This document shows positions 46,442 through 55,290 of a stretch of 64,000 nt of DNA, piece by piece (the stretch's first letter is position 1; each line of letters starts with the position of its first letter). The notes under the pieces were generated by a model. It was not told the DNA's origin. It searched no databases and was given only the letters and a program-made list of their open reading frames with translations. The stretch is from Bacillota bacterium (GTDB taxonomy: Bacteria; Bacillota; Clostridia; Acetivibrionales; DTU013). The position numbers and the translations under genes are program-made. Where the stretch lies: assembly GCA_023409735.1 (NCBI GenBank), contig JAEYRB010000019.1:57752-121751 (forward strand), given 5' to 3'.

Positions 46442-46714
46442 TGTTATCCTCCTCCAATCAACTAATAAAAGAATATTCCGGGGATAAGATATGCTCACCA
46501 CCTAAAAACCAGATCTGTACCTGCTACTTAATAGAAGTGTGCGATATCATTTTGCCTCGTTATAAAATGTATTTCGTCAAAACAATGATACTAGTAAACA
46601 AGCAACTTCTCAGGATCTCTACTGCTATGTGACTATTCAGATACTCTCTTTGATGGAGCTTTATGCAATAAAAGAATACAAATAAGCGTATGCTGCACAT
46701 ACAAATTCCCCGAA

Positions 46715-47854
46715 TTATATATCAGCCTTAAGCGAGCTTCCAAGATATTGTTCAGACAGATGCCTTTCTTCTGACAGCAGCTTCTCCACCTTATCATAAT
46801 TTATAGAGTGTCCATCCTTTGCTACACGCTGCCGGAATTCCTGCGCGCTGATCGTACATGGATACAGCCTTGCAGTAAGTTCAAGCTTGTTTAATATATT
46901 ATGTAGTCTCGAATTTACAGAGCCTTCAGAATCTTTGGAGGAACTGAAGCAAACAAAATCCTTCTTAAAATTAACCGAAAAAACAGTTCCATGGAAGGAA
47001 TCTGTACAAATCATTGCCGCATTTTTAAATAGGCCCAGAAATTCCTTCGGTCCGGCATCAAGCACCTTTTTCTTCGTACAAGCAGGCACTCTTCTTGAAC
47101 CGCACAAAGCAACTACCGGAAGTTTGTAGATTTCAGACAATTGCTTTACATAATCCGAGTATTTTCTGCCGTCTGAAACAAAATAGCATAACAGATAAGG
47201 CGTCTCAAAAGATGGCGTATTGGCTAATTCTCCCCATTCGTCGCCTGTCAGTAGAAGTGTAGGATCAAGAACTGTTATGGAAGCCCTGCCTGAAACGTCC
47301 TCTATTATCTTCTCACCCTGCTTTTCCCTTACAGATAAGGCGTCAAAACTCATAAGATAATTCCGCAGCTTATCTCTTTTATCTTCCGGCATCTGACTTA
47401 TCCCAAAGCTTGGAGCATAAGCAATCTTCCTGCCCGTAAATGCAAAAGCGGCAAAAAATGCAGGATCAAAGGTCTTCTCCCCATAAATCAATGGATTCCA
47501 GATCTGGTCGCTTCCGCACACATACATATCATATTCAGGTGCATCAGCCTCAAGCTCTGTATATCTTCTATATGACTTTTCCGACAGCTTCATATCCTTA
47601 CTTACAAAGCTCTGGAATCTGTCATATCTTCTTTTCAAACTAAAATAATTAAGAAGCGTATCAGCATTTGAAAGAAGCGTCCTTGCCGAAAAGCCTTTTT
47701 TAAAAAGCCGACTCCCTTCAATACTATCTTTTCTGACATAATCAATTATTTCGCAGTCCACTCCTGCATGCATAACAGCCTTCATAAGTGCATATGCCTG
47801 AAGCTGTGCGCCGTAGTGGTGAGCATAGTGAAATGTAATTATCCCTGCCTTCAT
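46715..47854 (-). CDS. Polysaccharide pyruvyl transferase family protein
   Basis: Predicted to add a pyruvyl ketal to a sugar of a secreted polysaccharide (CsaB/WcaK superfamily). The signatures are the N-terminal GIITFHYAHHYGAQLQAYAL, DMYVCGSDQIWNP, and the C-terminal AAMICTDSFHGTVFSVNF with the conserved H and S/T residues. ATG at 47854 follows AGGTG; the longer frame has no ribosome site. About 379 residues. Last gene of the minus-strand half of the surface-polysaccharide cluster, immediately after the flippase. Confidence 0.9.
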   Translation of the reverse strand: MKAGIITFHYAHHYGAQLQAYALMKAVMHAGVDCEIIDYVRKDSIEGSRLFKKGFSARTLLSNADTLLNYFSLKRRYDRFQSFVSKDMKLSEKSYRRYTELEADAPEYDMYVCGSDQIWNPLIYGEKTFDPAFFAAFAFTGRKIAYAPSFGISQMPEDKRDKLRNYLMSFDALSVREKQGEKIIEDVSGRASITVLDPTLLLTGDEWGELANTPSFETPYLLCYFVSDGRKYSDYVKQLSEIYKLPVVALCGSRRVPACTKKKVLDAGPKEFLGLFKNAAMICTDSFHGTVFSVNFKKDFVCFSSSKDSEGSVNSRLHNILNKLELTARLYPCTISAQEFRQRVAKDGHSINYDKVEKLLSEERHLSEQYLGSSLKADI

Positions 47855-47889
47855 TTTAACACCTACTTCTTTTGAATTACCTGCCAAGG

Positions 47890-49419
47890 TTATCTTTCAG
47901 CTGCCTTAGCCCTATTCGCAAACAATCCCTTTATCCTTAAAACAATAGCATGTGCTGTTTCTCTCTCCATAATGATATTCCCGCCAACAATAACTATGAA
48001 AGCCCATATTGCAGTTGGCACCGCATATAATGCCCACTGAAGCAGGCCAGCAGGCTTCATATCTATAAAATAAATCGCGGGCAGTACTGTCAGGCCGAAA
48101 AGGACAATCAGCCTTATGACTCTTTTTATAGTCATTATCGGCTTCAGCTTTGTCACTGTCTTAGGTATATAGAAAATAAGGTCTATGTCTCTATATAGAT
48201 TGGAAAGTATAGAGCCTATTAGTACACCTGCAATGCCCAGGTACGGCGCAAGGCCTACTGAAAATACTATGTTGATGACCGCCTGTATCAGCGTCTGGAG
48301 CTTCGTTTCCTTATATAATCCGGCTGATATTACAAGCATGCCCTGAGGCGACTTAATATTATACAATACTCCTACAGCTATAAAAAGTACTGCAATTGAT
48401 GGCCTGATATAATCTGCATCTGTAAAATTTGCTGTATAAACACGTATGAATGGCATTATGAGAATTGCTGCACAGGAGTAACCCCAGGTCAGGAGAGTAT
48501 AGTACAGGTATTCATACTGTTTATAAGCTTTCTGCAATATTCCCAGCTCATTTCGTACAAGGAGATCTCCGAATATGGCACTAAGTCCGTCTCCAAAGGT
48601 AGTAAGCAGAGCAAGGACACTTGCGAAAACCATATTGTAAATGCTGAATACACTGGCTTCCTTTAGTCCCAGAAGAAGTGAGGTTACAACAACAGGCGTA
48701 GCTGTGGTCACAACCCCCAACATCTGTAGTACCATGGAATCCCAGCGCTTATCCAGCGCTTCATTCTTAGGCGGCGCCTTAAAGTCAATTTCAGGATATT
48801 TTCTTCTGCCATACAGCGCAAAAATTACTGAACGCACAACAAAGCTTGTAAGAGCGACTAACTGCACAAGAACGATATTGTAGCCCCTGCTTGCCATAAC
48901 AAGTATGATGATCGCATTAACAGCTACTGCTACTGTCTTTATCAGGTTTATAACATAGCTTTTCTGATCTGCCGTATACAGCACCTTATATCTGCCTATT
49001 GCAAAGAACTCCAAGGCTCCTGAAGCTCCTATTATAAGCACAAGAGCTGTTATGGACCATATGTCTATACCCTGTCCCGAGGTAAACATAGGGTAGATAA
49101 CTGCTGTCACAAGTACAAGTGCGGAAAAAATGAAGCCGGAAATATTATAGAACCTGTTTGTCGCAGACAATATACCATTTATATCATCCTTGTTTTTATC
49201 CGCCAGAGGCTTATAAAGGGCATACACAGCAGCTCCGGCCAACCCCGCCTCCACCAGATTGAAGTATTGAATAAATGTCCTGATAGAAGTAACTAGCCCA
49301 TTAACCGATGAGCCATAGACATTTATCATCACCTTCGGCAATATCAGGTTGACTATCAGATTTACTGCCTGAAGAATTACTGCACATATAGTATTATATA
49401 ATGAAAGCTTAGTCCTCAT
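47890..49419 (-). CDS. Polysaccharide flippase (Wzx/MOP superfamily)
   Basis: Multi-spanning membrane protein of 509 residues with about 12-14 hydrophobic segments (first at 10-32: NTICAVILQAVNLIVNLILPK). It has the typical MOP N-terminal phrase PKVMINVYGSSVNGLVTSIRTFIQYFNLVEAG. Expected to flip lipid-linked repeat units for the polymerase encoded across the divergent promoter. ATG at 49419 follows AGAGGATAAG. It lies between the F420-dehydrogenase-like and pyruvyltransferase genes. Confidence 0.92.
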   Translation of the reverse strand: MRTKLSLYNTICAVILQAVNLIVNLILPKVMINVYGSSVNGLVTSIRTFIQYFNLVEAGLAGAAVYALYKPLADKNKDDINGILSATNRFYNISGFIFSALVLVTAVIYPMFTSGQGIDIWSITALVLIIGASGALEFFAIGRYKVLYTADQKSYVINLIKTVAVAVNAIIILVMASRGYNIVLVQLVALTSFVVRSVIFALYGRRKYPEIDFKAPPKNEALDKRWDSMVLQMLGVVTTATPVVVTSLLLGLKEASVFSIYNMVFASVLALLTTFGDGLSAIFGDLLVRNELGILQKAYKQYEYLYYTLLTWGYSCAAILIMPFIRVYTANFTDADYIRPSIAVLFIAVGVLYNIKSPQGMLVISAGLYKETKLQTLIQAVINIVFSVGLAPYLGIAGVLIGSILSNLYRDIDLIFYIPKTVTKLKPIMTIKRVIRLIVLFGLTVLPAIYFIDMKPAGLLQWALYAVPTAIWAFIVIVGGNIIMERETAHAIVLRIKGLFANRAKAAER

Positions 49420-49427
49420 CTTATCCT

Positions 49428-50582
49428 CTATGCTCTGCCTAAAATTTTCTTAAGTATGCACTTTACCTTATATTTTATACTGAAATTATCCATGTACTTG
49501 TGTCTAAGCCTGTCAAAGTCCCATCCTGAAGCCATGTCGCCAAAGAAACGGCTTCTTCCCTTTGGCTCAGGCACCGACGATAAAAGCCTGGGATTGTATT
49601 CTTTGCCAACTTTCAGTGGTTCAGACTTGATAAGCATCTGATCCTTTATTTCAAGGAGAGCCTTCTCTCCCTTTTCAGTATTAGTTATAAGAAGCGATAC
49701 TCCTCTGTTATCCAGAAAATCATTGTCTTCAAGAGTTCCAATGCCCCAGAAATCAGCCAATGTAATATCAGCCTTTGTATTGTCTAATCTGAATTTGCAG
49801 TTAAAGCATGACTGTCTGTTAAATATATTTTTTCCAAAGCCTATAAAAAACGTTTCACGCCTTGCCATATCAATATATTCTTTGCCGTTTTCGAAGCCTA
49901 TACGCATGTTATATCGGCTCCAGCCGTCAGACTTGTCCCGGAAAGAAACAGATGATACACGGCTATTATACTTTTTGCTCAGGAAATTAAGGTACATACG
50001 CCATACCCTTGGTGATGGAACACCGGAGCAGGCCAGATCGCATGTGAGAAGGCCATCATAATCCTTCTTCAAAAATGCCTTCAGCCCTGCTATCTGACAA
50101 GGCGTACCGCTGAAAAGCACAGCTCTCCCCGCTTCTAGGAACTGCTTTGCCTCCTTATAGGTGCTGCCTGTATTACTTTGTACATACTTCGAACGTCGAA
50201 GAGCATCTAGCTCTTCAAGCTTTTCGGTATAGCTGTGTCTTACGTTAAAGTCTCCGTCAAAGCCTGCTCCAAAAACTGCACCGCCTCTATCTATAACACT
50301 TTTAGCCAGCAGTGAAAAAACTCCGCCGGATGAGCTTTTATCCCTTATATCAGCGTCATATGAAAAACAAGCATATGCGCTGTGCTTTTTACTATCCTGT
50401 TCTATTTCTTTATTCACTGGACAGGTTTTAGCGCAAAGCCCGCAATCTACACATAACTGGTGATTTATTAAAGGGTACAGAAAGCCTTCACTATCTTCCT
50501 TCATCTCTATGGCCTCTCTGCTGCAAGCCATACTGCAGGCCGCACATCCGGTACATAGCACTTTATCACATATGTTTTCCAT
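49428..50582 (-). CDS. F420 hydrogenase/dehydrogenase beta-subunit-like Fe-S protein
   Basis: Two [4Fe-4S] clusters at the N-terminus (CTGCAACSMAC, then CVDCGLCAKTC, both CxxCxxCxxxC), followed by FrhB/FdhB N- and C-terminal domains (SSGGVFSLLAKSVIDRGGAVFGAGFD; VLFSGTPCQIAGLKAFL; CADFWGI-like ITLADFWGI). In methanogens the family moves electrons with F420. Stand-alone copies in polysaccharide clusters are common and their reaction is unknown; a redox step on a sugar or pyruvyl donor is one guess. ATG at 50582 follows GTGGAG; earlier in-frame codons lack a site. First gene of the leftward half, divergent from the GT4 gene. Confidence 0.9.
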   Translation of the reverse strand: MENICDKVLCTGCAACSMACSREAIEMKEDSEGFLYPLINHQLCVDCGLCAKTCPVNKEIEQDSKKHSAYACFSYDADIRDKSSSGGVFSLLAKSVIDRGGAVFGAGFDGDFNVRHSYTEKLEELDALRRSKYVQSNTGSTYKEAKQFLEAGRAVLFSGTPCQIAGLKAFLKKDYDGLLTCDLACSGVPSPRVWRMYLNFLSKKYNSRVSSVSFRDKSDGWSRYNMRIGFENGKEYIDMARRETFFIGFGKNIFNRQSCFNCKFRLDNTKADITLADFWGIGTLEDNDFLDNRGVSLLITNTEKGEKALLEIKDQMLIKSEPLKVGKEYNPRLLSSVPEPKGRSRFFGDMASGWDFDRLRHKYMDNFSIKYKVKCILKKILGRA

Positions 50583-50740
50583 TAATATACACTCCACACA
50601 TTTCACAAATATCTGAACGCAAAAGAGCGCTGCTTTCTTCGATAATTATATGTTTATTTAACATTTAACACAAGCATAGCTTTGTGCCTATAAACTAATG
50701 TGTTATAATTCTTTTATACTATTTATGGGCAGGTCGAAAG

Positions 50741-51856
50741 ATGCAAAATATTTTACACCTTATTAATTATATGGGCAGCGGCGGGTCTGAAAAGTACATA
50801 AACCTGTTAGCGGAAGGTATGCATAATAAGAAGTGCAGGTTTTACATCGCCTATTCAGAGGAAGGCAGTGGTGCCGAGCCCTTCAAGAACCTGGGGATAG
50901 ATTTGATACATCTTAAAATGAAAAATCCCTTTGACATCAGTGCCGCGCTTAAGCTGAAGAAGCTTTGCCGCAAGCTTTCCATCAATGTAATTCACACACA
51001 CTTTCTCAGGGAAAATTACATTGCAATACTATCAAAAATTCTGGGAAATAAAGTGCGGGTTATTAACACAAGGCACATGTCGTTTGATAGTTCAAAATCA
51101 ACTATGCTTTCAAACAGGCTTTTCTGCAGATTGAATTACAAAATCATCGCAGTAAGCCAAAAAGTCAGAGAGCAGTTGATTTCTGAAGGGATTTCATCTA
51201 AGAAAGTCAAACTGATATATACGGGTATAGATCTTGCAAAATGGACAACTCCTGTTTCTTCGTCTATTAGGGATGAGCTTAGTATTAGTCATGATGAAGT
51301 TGTAATAACATCGGTTGCTAGGTTTTCGCCCGAAAAAGGCCATTCTTTTCTATTGTCCGCAATTCGGCATTTGAAGGACTATATTAAAGAGATGTCTATT
51401 CAGATGCCTGCCTTCAGATTTATTCTTGTCGGAGATGGTGAGCTACTTCGTGAAATATATGAGAAGGTTGATGAACTTGGCCTTGGAAAAGATGTAATAT
51501 TTACAGGTTATAGAAAAGACATTTTAAATATTCTGAAGGGTTCTGATATTTTCGTTTCGCACTCTCAAAACGAAGCCTTCGGAATATCAATTCTTGAAGC
51601 TATGGCCGCCGGCCTTCCCGTTATAACTACGGACAGCGGCGGAACAAGGGATATCGTTAATGATACATACGGCAATGGCTACCTTATTGATTACGGTGAT
51701 AAGCTGAATTTCTGCAAACGTCTGACTGCTCTTATTATTGACCGTTCTTTGAGGGCAAAGCTCTCTAAAAACAGTCTGGCAACAGCCGCGCAGTATTTCA
51801 GTCTTGATAAAACCATAGAAGAAACATATAATCTTTATGTGAAAGAAGGGATGTAA
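50741..51856 (+). CDS. Glycosyltransferase family 4 (GT-B)
   Basis: Transfers a sugar from a nucleotide donor onto a growing lipid-linked glycan. N-terminal Gly-rich acceptor domain (LINYMGSGGSEKYINLLAEGM) and C-terminal donor domain with KGHSFLLSAI, FILVGDGELLREI and the EX7E motif EAFGISILEAMAAGLPVI. 371 residues. The ribosome site AGGTCGAAAG is moderate. First gene of the rightward half of the cluster; the next gene begins right after its stop. Confidence 0.93.
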   Translation: MQNILHLINYMGSGGSEKYINLLAEGMHNKKCRFYIAYSEEGSGAEPFKNLGIDLIHLKMKNPFDISAALKLKKLCRKLSINVIHTHFLRENYIAILSKILGNKVRVINTRHMSFDSSKSTMLSNRLFCRLNYKIIAVSQKVREQLISEGISSKKVKLIYTGIDLAKWTTPVSSSIRDELSISHDEVVITSVARFSPEKGHSFLLSAIRHLKDYIKEMSIQMPAFRFILVGDGELLREIYEKVDELGLGKDVIFTGYRKDILNILKGSDIFVSHSQNEAFGISILEAMAAGLPVITTDSGGTRDIVNDTYGNGYLIDYGDKLNFCKRLTALIIDRSLRAKLSKNSLATAAQYFSLDKTIEETYNLYVKEGM

Positions 51857-52345
51857 TTGTTGATGAAAAATGGAAAATTGTTTGGAAAAATTAATATTAT
51901 TGACTTTTCAATAATCATTGTATTATTAGTTGCTGCTGTATTTGTTGTCTACAAGACAGGTATATTATCACCTAAGAAGGTTGCAGCTGCCAGCGGTGAG
52001 AAGATCAAGGTAGTTTTTTATCAGGAGGAAGTACCTTCATATGTTCCAGATAATGTTAAGATAGGTGATCCTGTTTCAGAAAAGCTCGCTAATGTAAGCT
52101 TTGGCAATGTAACTGATATATCCACTGACGCATCTGTTTCATGGGGGAAAACATCAGATGGCGTTCAGGTAAAATCAACAAAGGAAGGTTATTCATCAGT
52201 TACTATTACAACAGGAGCCACAGGTAATATTGGTTCAAATGGCTTCATAATAGGCGGAACAAAATATAATTTAGGTCAGCTTGTAGTTGTTTATGTAGGA
52301 ACCTCGACATTCTACTGCAGAATAGCAGAGGCATCACGCCTTTAG
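51857..52345 (+). CDS. DUF4330 membrane-anchored protein (copy 1)
   Basis: About 162 residues: a short basic N-terminus, one transmembrane helix (NIIDFSIIIVLLVAAVFVVYKTG), and an extracytoplasmic beta-rich domain (KVVFYQEEVPSYVPDNVKIGDPVSEKL...). The second half has IGSNGFIIGGTKYNLGQLVVVYV, the pattern of DUF4330. Function unknown; members are found beside exopolysaccharide genes. It starts at TTG 51857, or ATG 51863, directly after the glycosyltransferase stop. The next gene encodes a diverged paralog. Confidence 0.85.
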   Translation: MLMKNGKLFGKINIIDFSIIIVLLVAAVFVVYKTGILSPKKVAAASGEKIKVVFYQEEVPSYVPDNVKIGDPVSEKLANVSFGNVTDISTDASVSWGKTSDGVQVKSTKEGYSSVTITTGATGNIGSNGFIIGGTKYNLGQLVVVYVGTSTFYCRIAEASRL

Positions 52346-52355
52346 GAGGATAAGT

Positions 52356-52832
52356 ATGTTGTTTAAAAGAAAATTTTCATGGATAGACCTTGTGGTCATA
52401 GTAATTATTATAGCTGCAATAGTTGGAATTTCATATAAATTTACAAAAGCAAACGTGTCATCAACAGCAACAGAAAAGCAAAAGCTGATAATTACACTAA
52501 ACGTGGAAAACACACCAGATACTAATATTGCCACATTAAAAGAAGGTGATCCTGTTACCGAAACTGTTCAGGGAACAAGCCTGGGCAAGGTAGTGGCTAT
52601 AGAGACAGGGCCATCTATTTATTGGGAAAGCGGAGAGGATGGGCACCAGGTATCATCAAGTAGAGAGGGTTACTCTTCTTTGAACCTGACTATGGAGGTG
52701 TATGGCGTTATAAAAAGTAATGGCATATTCATTGACAAAACCTCATATTATGTAGGCCAGGGCATATCCGTATATGCCGGCAGCAGTCTCATCAACGGTG
52801 GCAGGATATCGTCAGCAAGCTTGGCCGAATAG
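52356..52832 (+). CDS. DUF4330 membrane-anchored protein (copy 2)
   Basis: 158 residues with the same plan as its neighbour: KFSWIDLVVIVIIIAAIVGI as single helix, then an extracytoplasmic domain (IITLNVENTPDTNIATLKEGDPVTETV; IKSNGIFIDKTSYYVGQGISVYAGS). The matching phrases GDPV, EGYSS and SNG(F/I)I.G.(T/K).Y show tandem duplication followed by divergence. ATG at 52356 follows AGGAGG. It leads into the polymerase/ligase gene, and its role is probably in chain handling or assembly at the membrane (inference). Confidence 0.85.
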   Translation: MLFKRKFSWIDLVVIVIIIAAIVGISYKFTKANVSSTATEKQKLIITLNVENTPDTNIATLKEGDPVTETVQGTSLGKVVAIETGPSIYWESGEDGHQVSSSREGYSSLNLTMEVYGVIKSNGIFIDKTSYYVGQGISVYAGSSLINGGRISSASLAE

Positions 52833-52845
52833 CAGAGGTATATTT

Positions 52846-54276
52846 ATGAAAAATTCTACTCGAAATGTTGTAAGTGGCAGTAAAATACTAAATTACATAA
52901 AGGGTTCTGATATCTGCCAGAAGCTATGGTGCCAAAGCATATTCTTTTTTATACTTGATATCATTTTTAACTATCCTGCCAAGCTGCTTAAAAAGTTGTC
53001 ATCAAAAGCAGAGAATGTTCTCGAGAGCAGTTATGCTGTAAAGATCGGTAAATTCTTAACGGATAGGATGCACATAGTTATTGGTCTGCTATTGATATTT
53101 AACATGATCGTACCTGATCATATGTGGCACAATATATACGGTGTTCTGATGGTCGTTGCATTATGTATATTATTTATTTTTAAACTATTTATAGACAAAA
53201 ACACCTTCATTGATATTGCGCACGTTGATTATGCAGCAGTGTTGTTCTTTTTCAGTATTTTTCTTGCCGCAGTTACCTCGCTCTTCCCCCGGGATAGCTT
53301 TAATTACCTTATCTACTATTTCATAAGCTTTGTATTTCTGATAATATTAGTAAGCAGCATAAATTCAGTTAAGGACCTGACCATCCTTATAAAGCTGATT
53401 GTTTTAGGTACCTTTTTCACAGCTTTGTATGGGGTATATCAATGGAAGGTCACCGGAATTGCGGTAGATCCGTCTCTGGTGGACTTAACCATAAGCGGTG
53501 ATCTGGGCGGAAGAGTCTACTCAACCATGGGTAACAGTAATATATACGGTGAGTTGCTCGTACTTACGGCGCCATTTCTGGGTGCAATCATTGTAAATGA
53601 GAAATCATGGTTTAAGCGGATATGCTGGGGCGCCCTTTTATTGCCAATAATACTTATACTCCTGAAGACAGGCTCAAGATCTGCATGGGGAGCATGCGCC
53701 GCAGCAGCATTTGTATTCGTATTATTCTGGAATAAGAAGCTGCTCCCTCTGTTTATCTTACTTGGAGCAATAGCCGTACCTCTTCTTCCGGCATCAATTT
53801 ACAATAGAATTTTAACTGTATTCAAGAACACTGATACCTCCATGTCATACCGTCAGAAAATATTTACATGTGCCCTGTCGATGCTTAAGGATTTCTGGAC
53901 AACCGGAGTAGGCCTTGGTACAAAGGTATTCATCATAGTTTTTGAAAAATATAAATCTTTTGGACTGACAAGGGTAGCACATACACATAATTTCTATTTA
54001 CAGATTTGGCTTGAGGCAGGGATCTTCGCCATTATCACATTTTTGCTGACTATCCTCAGACTAATACGCAATACATACGCAGCAGTACGCCAAAAGCTCA
54101 GTCCTGAAGCGACAAATATATTAATATCAGCGCTTTCAGCCATTATCGGCCTCCTGGTAATCGCATTCGTCGACCATATATGGTTCTATAACAGGATACT
54201 ATTTATGACCTGGGCTGTTATTGCAATTGCACTTACGTCGATTAAGCTTATCAAAAAGCAAGCCGCTGAAAATTGA
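52846..54276 (+). CDS. O-antigen polymerase/ligase family protein (Wzy/WaaL-like)
   Basis: Multi-pass membrane protein of about 476 residues with roughly 11-12 transmembrane helices. The Wzy_C region contains LLKTGSRSAWGACAAAAFVFVLF and, after the long extracytoplasmic loop (KNTDTSMSYRQKIFTCALSMLKDFW), the conserved TGVGLGT and RVAHTHNFYLQIWLEAG with its essential His. It joins repeat units or ligates them to an acceptor. ATG at 52846 follows AGAGGT at 6 nt; an earlier in-frame start would overlap copy 2 of DUF4330. It ends the rightward half. Confidence 0.9.
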   Translation: MKNSTRNVVSGSKILNYIKGSDICQKLWCQSIFFFILDIIFNYPAKLLKKLSSKAENVLESSYAVKIGKFLTDRMHIVIGLLLIFNMIVPDHMWHNIYGVLMVVALCILFIFKLFIDKNTFIDIAHVDYAAVLFFFSIFLAAVTSLFPRDSFNYLIYYFISFVFLIILVSSINSVKDLTILIKLIVLGTFFTALYGVYQWKVTGIAVDPSLVDLTISGDLGGRVYSTMGNSNIYGELLVLTAPFLGAIIVNEKSWFKRICWGALLLPIILILLKTGSRSAWGACAAAAFVFVLFWNKKLLPLFILLGAIAVPLLPASIYNRILTVFKNTDTSMSYRQKIFTCALSMLKDFWTTGVGLGTKVFIIVFEKYKSFGLTRVAHTHNFYLQIWLEAGIFAIITFLLTILRLIRNTYAAVRQKLSPEATNILISALSAIIGLLVIAFVDHIWFYNRILFMTWAVIAIALTSIKLIKKQAAEN

Positions 54277-54667
54277 TTTGAGTATAATAAAATTCTAAGG
54301 CATCAAGCTCTACTGGACTTTATTTCATAGACCTTCGGTCAACGCCATAAAACAAAGCCGACAGTAACCTATTTACTACTAGATTATCTGCCAGAAAAAT
54401 GCATCAATATTTTATTTGGCTAGAGGCAAACCAAACTTATTGACACAGAGCCATAAAACAAAACCGACTGGTAAGTTAGTCTTACCAGCCGGCTTTAGTT
54501 TATTAAGAAATTCATATTCAAAATAATTAAAATAGTTTGGGGCCAACCATCAGCGGAGTCTCAAGAAGGCGGGTGATTTTATCTGTCTGGCTCTAGCTGT
54601 CTATGATATAGGTGAACATGAGCCGCATGAGAAAGCATTGAAGCCTTTTCACACAGCCCATGGAGTT
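54277..54667. other. Gene-free interval with terminator and duplicated block
   Basis: Contains GCCATAAAACAAA(G/A)CCGAC twice, at 54344-54362 and 54450-54468. The second copy leads into the terminator at 54464-54492; the first may be a decayed duplicate of the same terminator start. From 54540 to 54667 a stop-free plus-strand frame exists but has no start or ribosome site. Confidence 0.5.
54464..54497 (+). terminator. Terminator of the polysaccharide operon
   Basis: CCGACTGGTAAG and CTTACCAGCCGG (11 of 12 pairs) around TTAGT, followed by CTTTAGTTT. Clear intrinsic terminator shape about 190 nt after the polymerase stop. Confidence 0.8.
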
Positions 54668-55120
54668 TTACTGGATATCGATCCTATGAGACTCAGGTTT
54701 AGCTTCCTCCTGTTTTGGAAGATTAACTGTAAGAACTCCATCACTATATTTTGCAGAAACCTTTTCCTGGTCTATTCCATCAACTCTGAAGGATCTGCAA
54801 TATGAGCCATATCTTCTTTCCTTGCGGATGTAATTATCTCTCTTTTCATCCTTTTGTTCATTGTGCTCAACTCCAATTGTGAGAACCCCATCTCTAAGAT
54901 CGAGCTTGATATCCTCCTTTTTAACTCCCGGCATATCAGCCTCGACAATGTACTCTTTATCAGTTTCACGCACATCAGCCTTTATTGCATGTGTGGGCGT
55001 AAAAACTGCAGGCATAAATGAATCTGAAAAGAAATCATCAAAAAAGTTGTTTAAGTCAAACATGTCATTCCTTGTTGTAATTTCATTATTCCTTCTGTTA
55101 AATGGTATCATTCCGAACAT
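54668..55120 (-). CDS. Small heat-shock protein (Hsp20/alpha-crystallin)
   Basis: ATP-independent chaperone holding unfolding proteins. The alpha-crystallin domain (about 45-140) has KEYIVEADMPGVKKEDIKLDLRDGVLTI and the A-x-x-x-n-G-V-L motif AKYSDGVLTVNLPK. 150 residues. ATG at 55120 follows GGAGGTG at 6 nt; an in-frame codon at 55135 precedes that site. Two CtsR boxes in the promoter predict heat induction. Confidence 0.95.
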   Translation of the reverse strand: MFGMIPFNRRNNEITTRNDMFDLNNFFDDFFSDSFMPAVFTPTHAIKADVRETDKEYIVEADMPGVKKEDIKLDLRDGVLTIGVEHNEQKDEKRDNYIRKERRYGSYCRSFRVDGIDQEKVSAKYSDGVLTVNLPKQEEAKPESHRIDIQ

Positions 55121-55165
55121 ATAAAGCACCTCCAAATTTATTTTATATTAATGTTTTCTATTGTC

Positions 55166-55244
55166 TTTGACTTTCCTTGACCTTGGTTATATTGTATACT
55201 GACCTAGGATAATAAGCAAAATCTGATTTTGACTTTCTTTGATC
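55166..55244 (-). promoter_or_regulatory. hsp20 promoter with two CtsR operators
   Basis: On the minus strand: box 1, GGTCAAG-GAA-AGTCAAA (55166-55182), and box 2, GATCAAA-GAA-AGTCAAA (55228-55244). Each is a direct repeat of the CtsR heptad (R)GTCAAA with the required 3-nt gap. Between them lies a sigma-A promoter TTGCTT (55214-55219), 17-nt spacer, TACAAT (55191-55196). Box 1 covers the start region and box 2 sits just upstream of the -35. Confidence 0.82.
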
Positions 55245-55290
55245 TTTACGACTTAATGTACCCTGATATTTGAGGTTACCTATTTTTTGC

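Noticed and set aside
54540..54700. Plus-strand open frame with protein-like text (DFICLALAVYDIGEHEPHEK)
   Set aside because: No start or ribosome site; it runs on into the antisense of hsp20. At best an unprovable relic.
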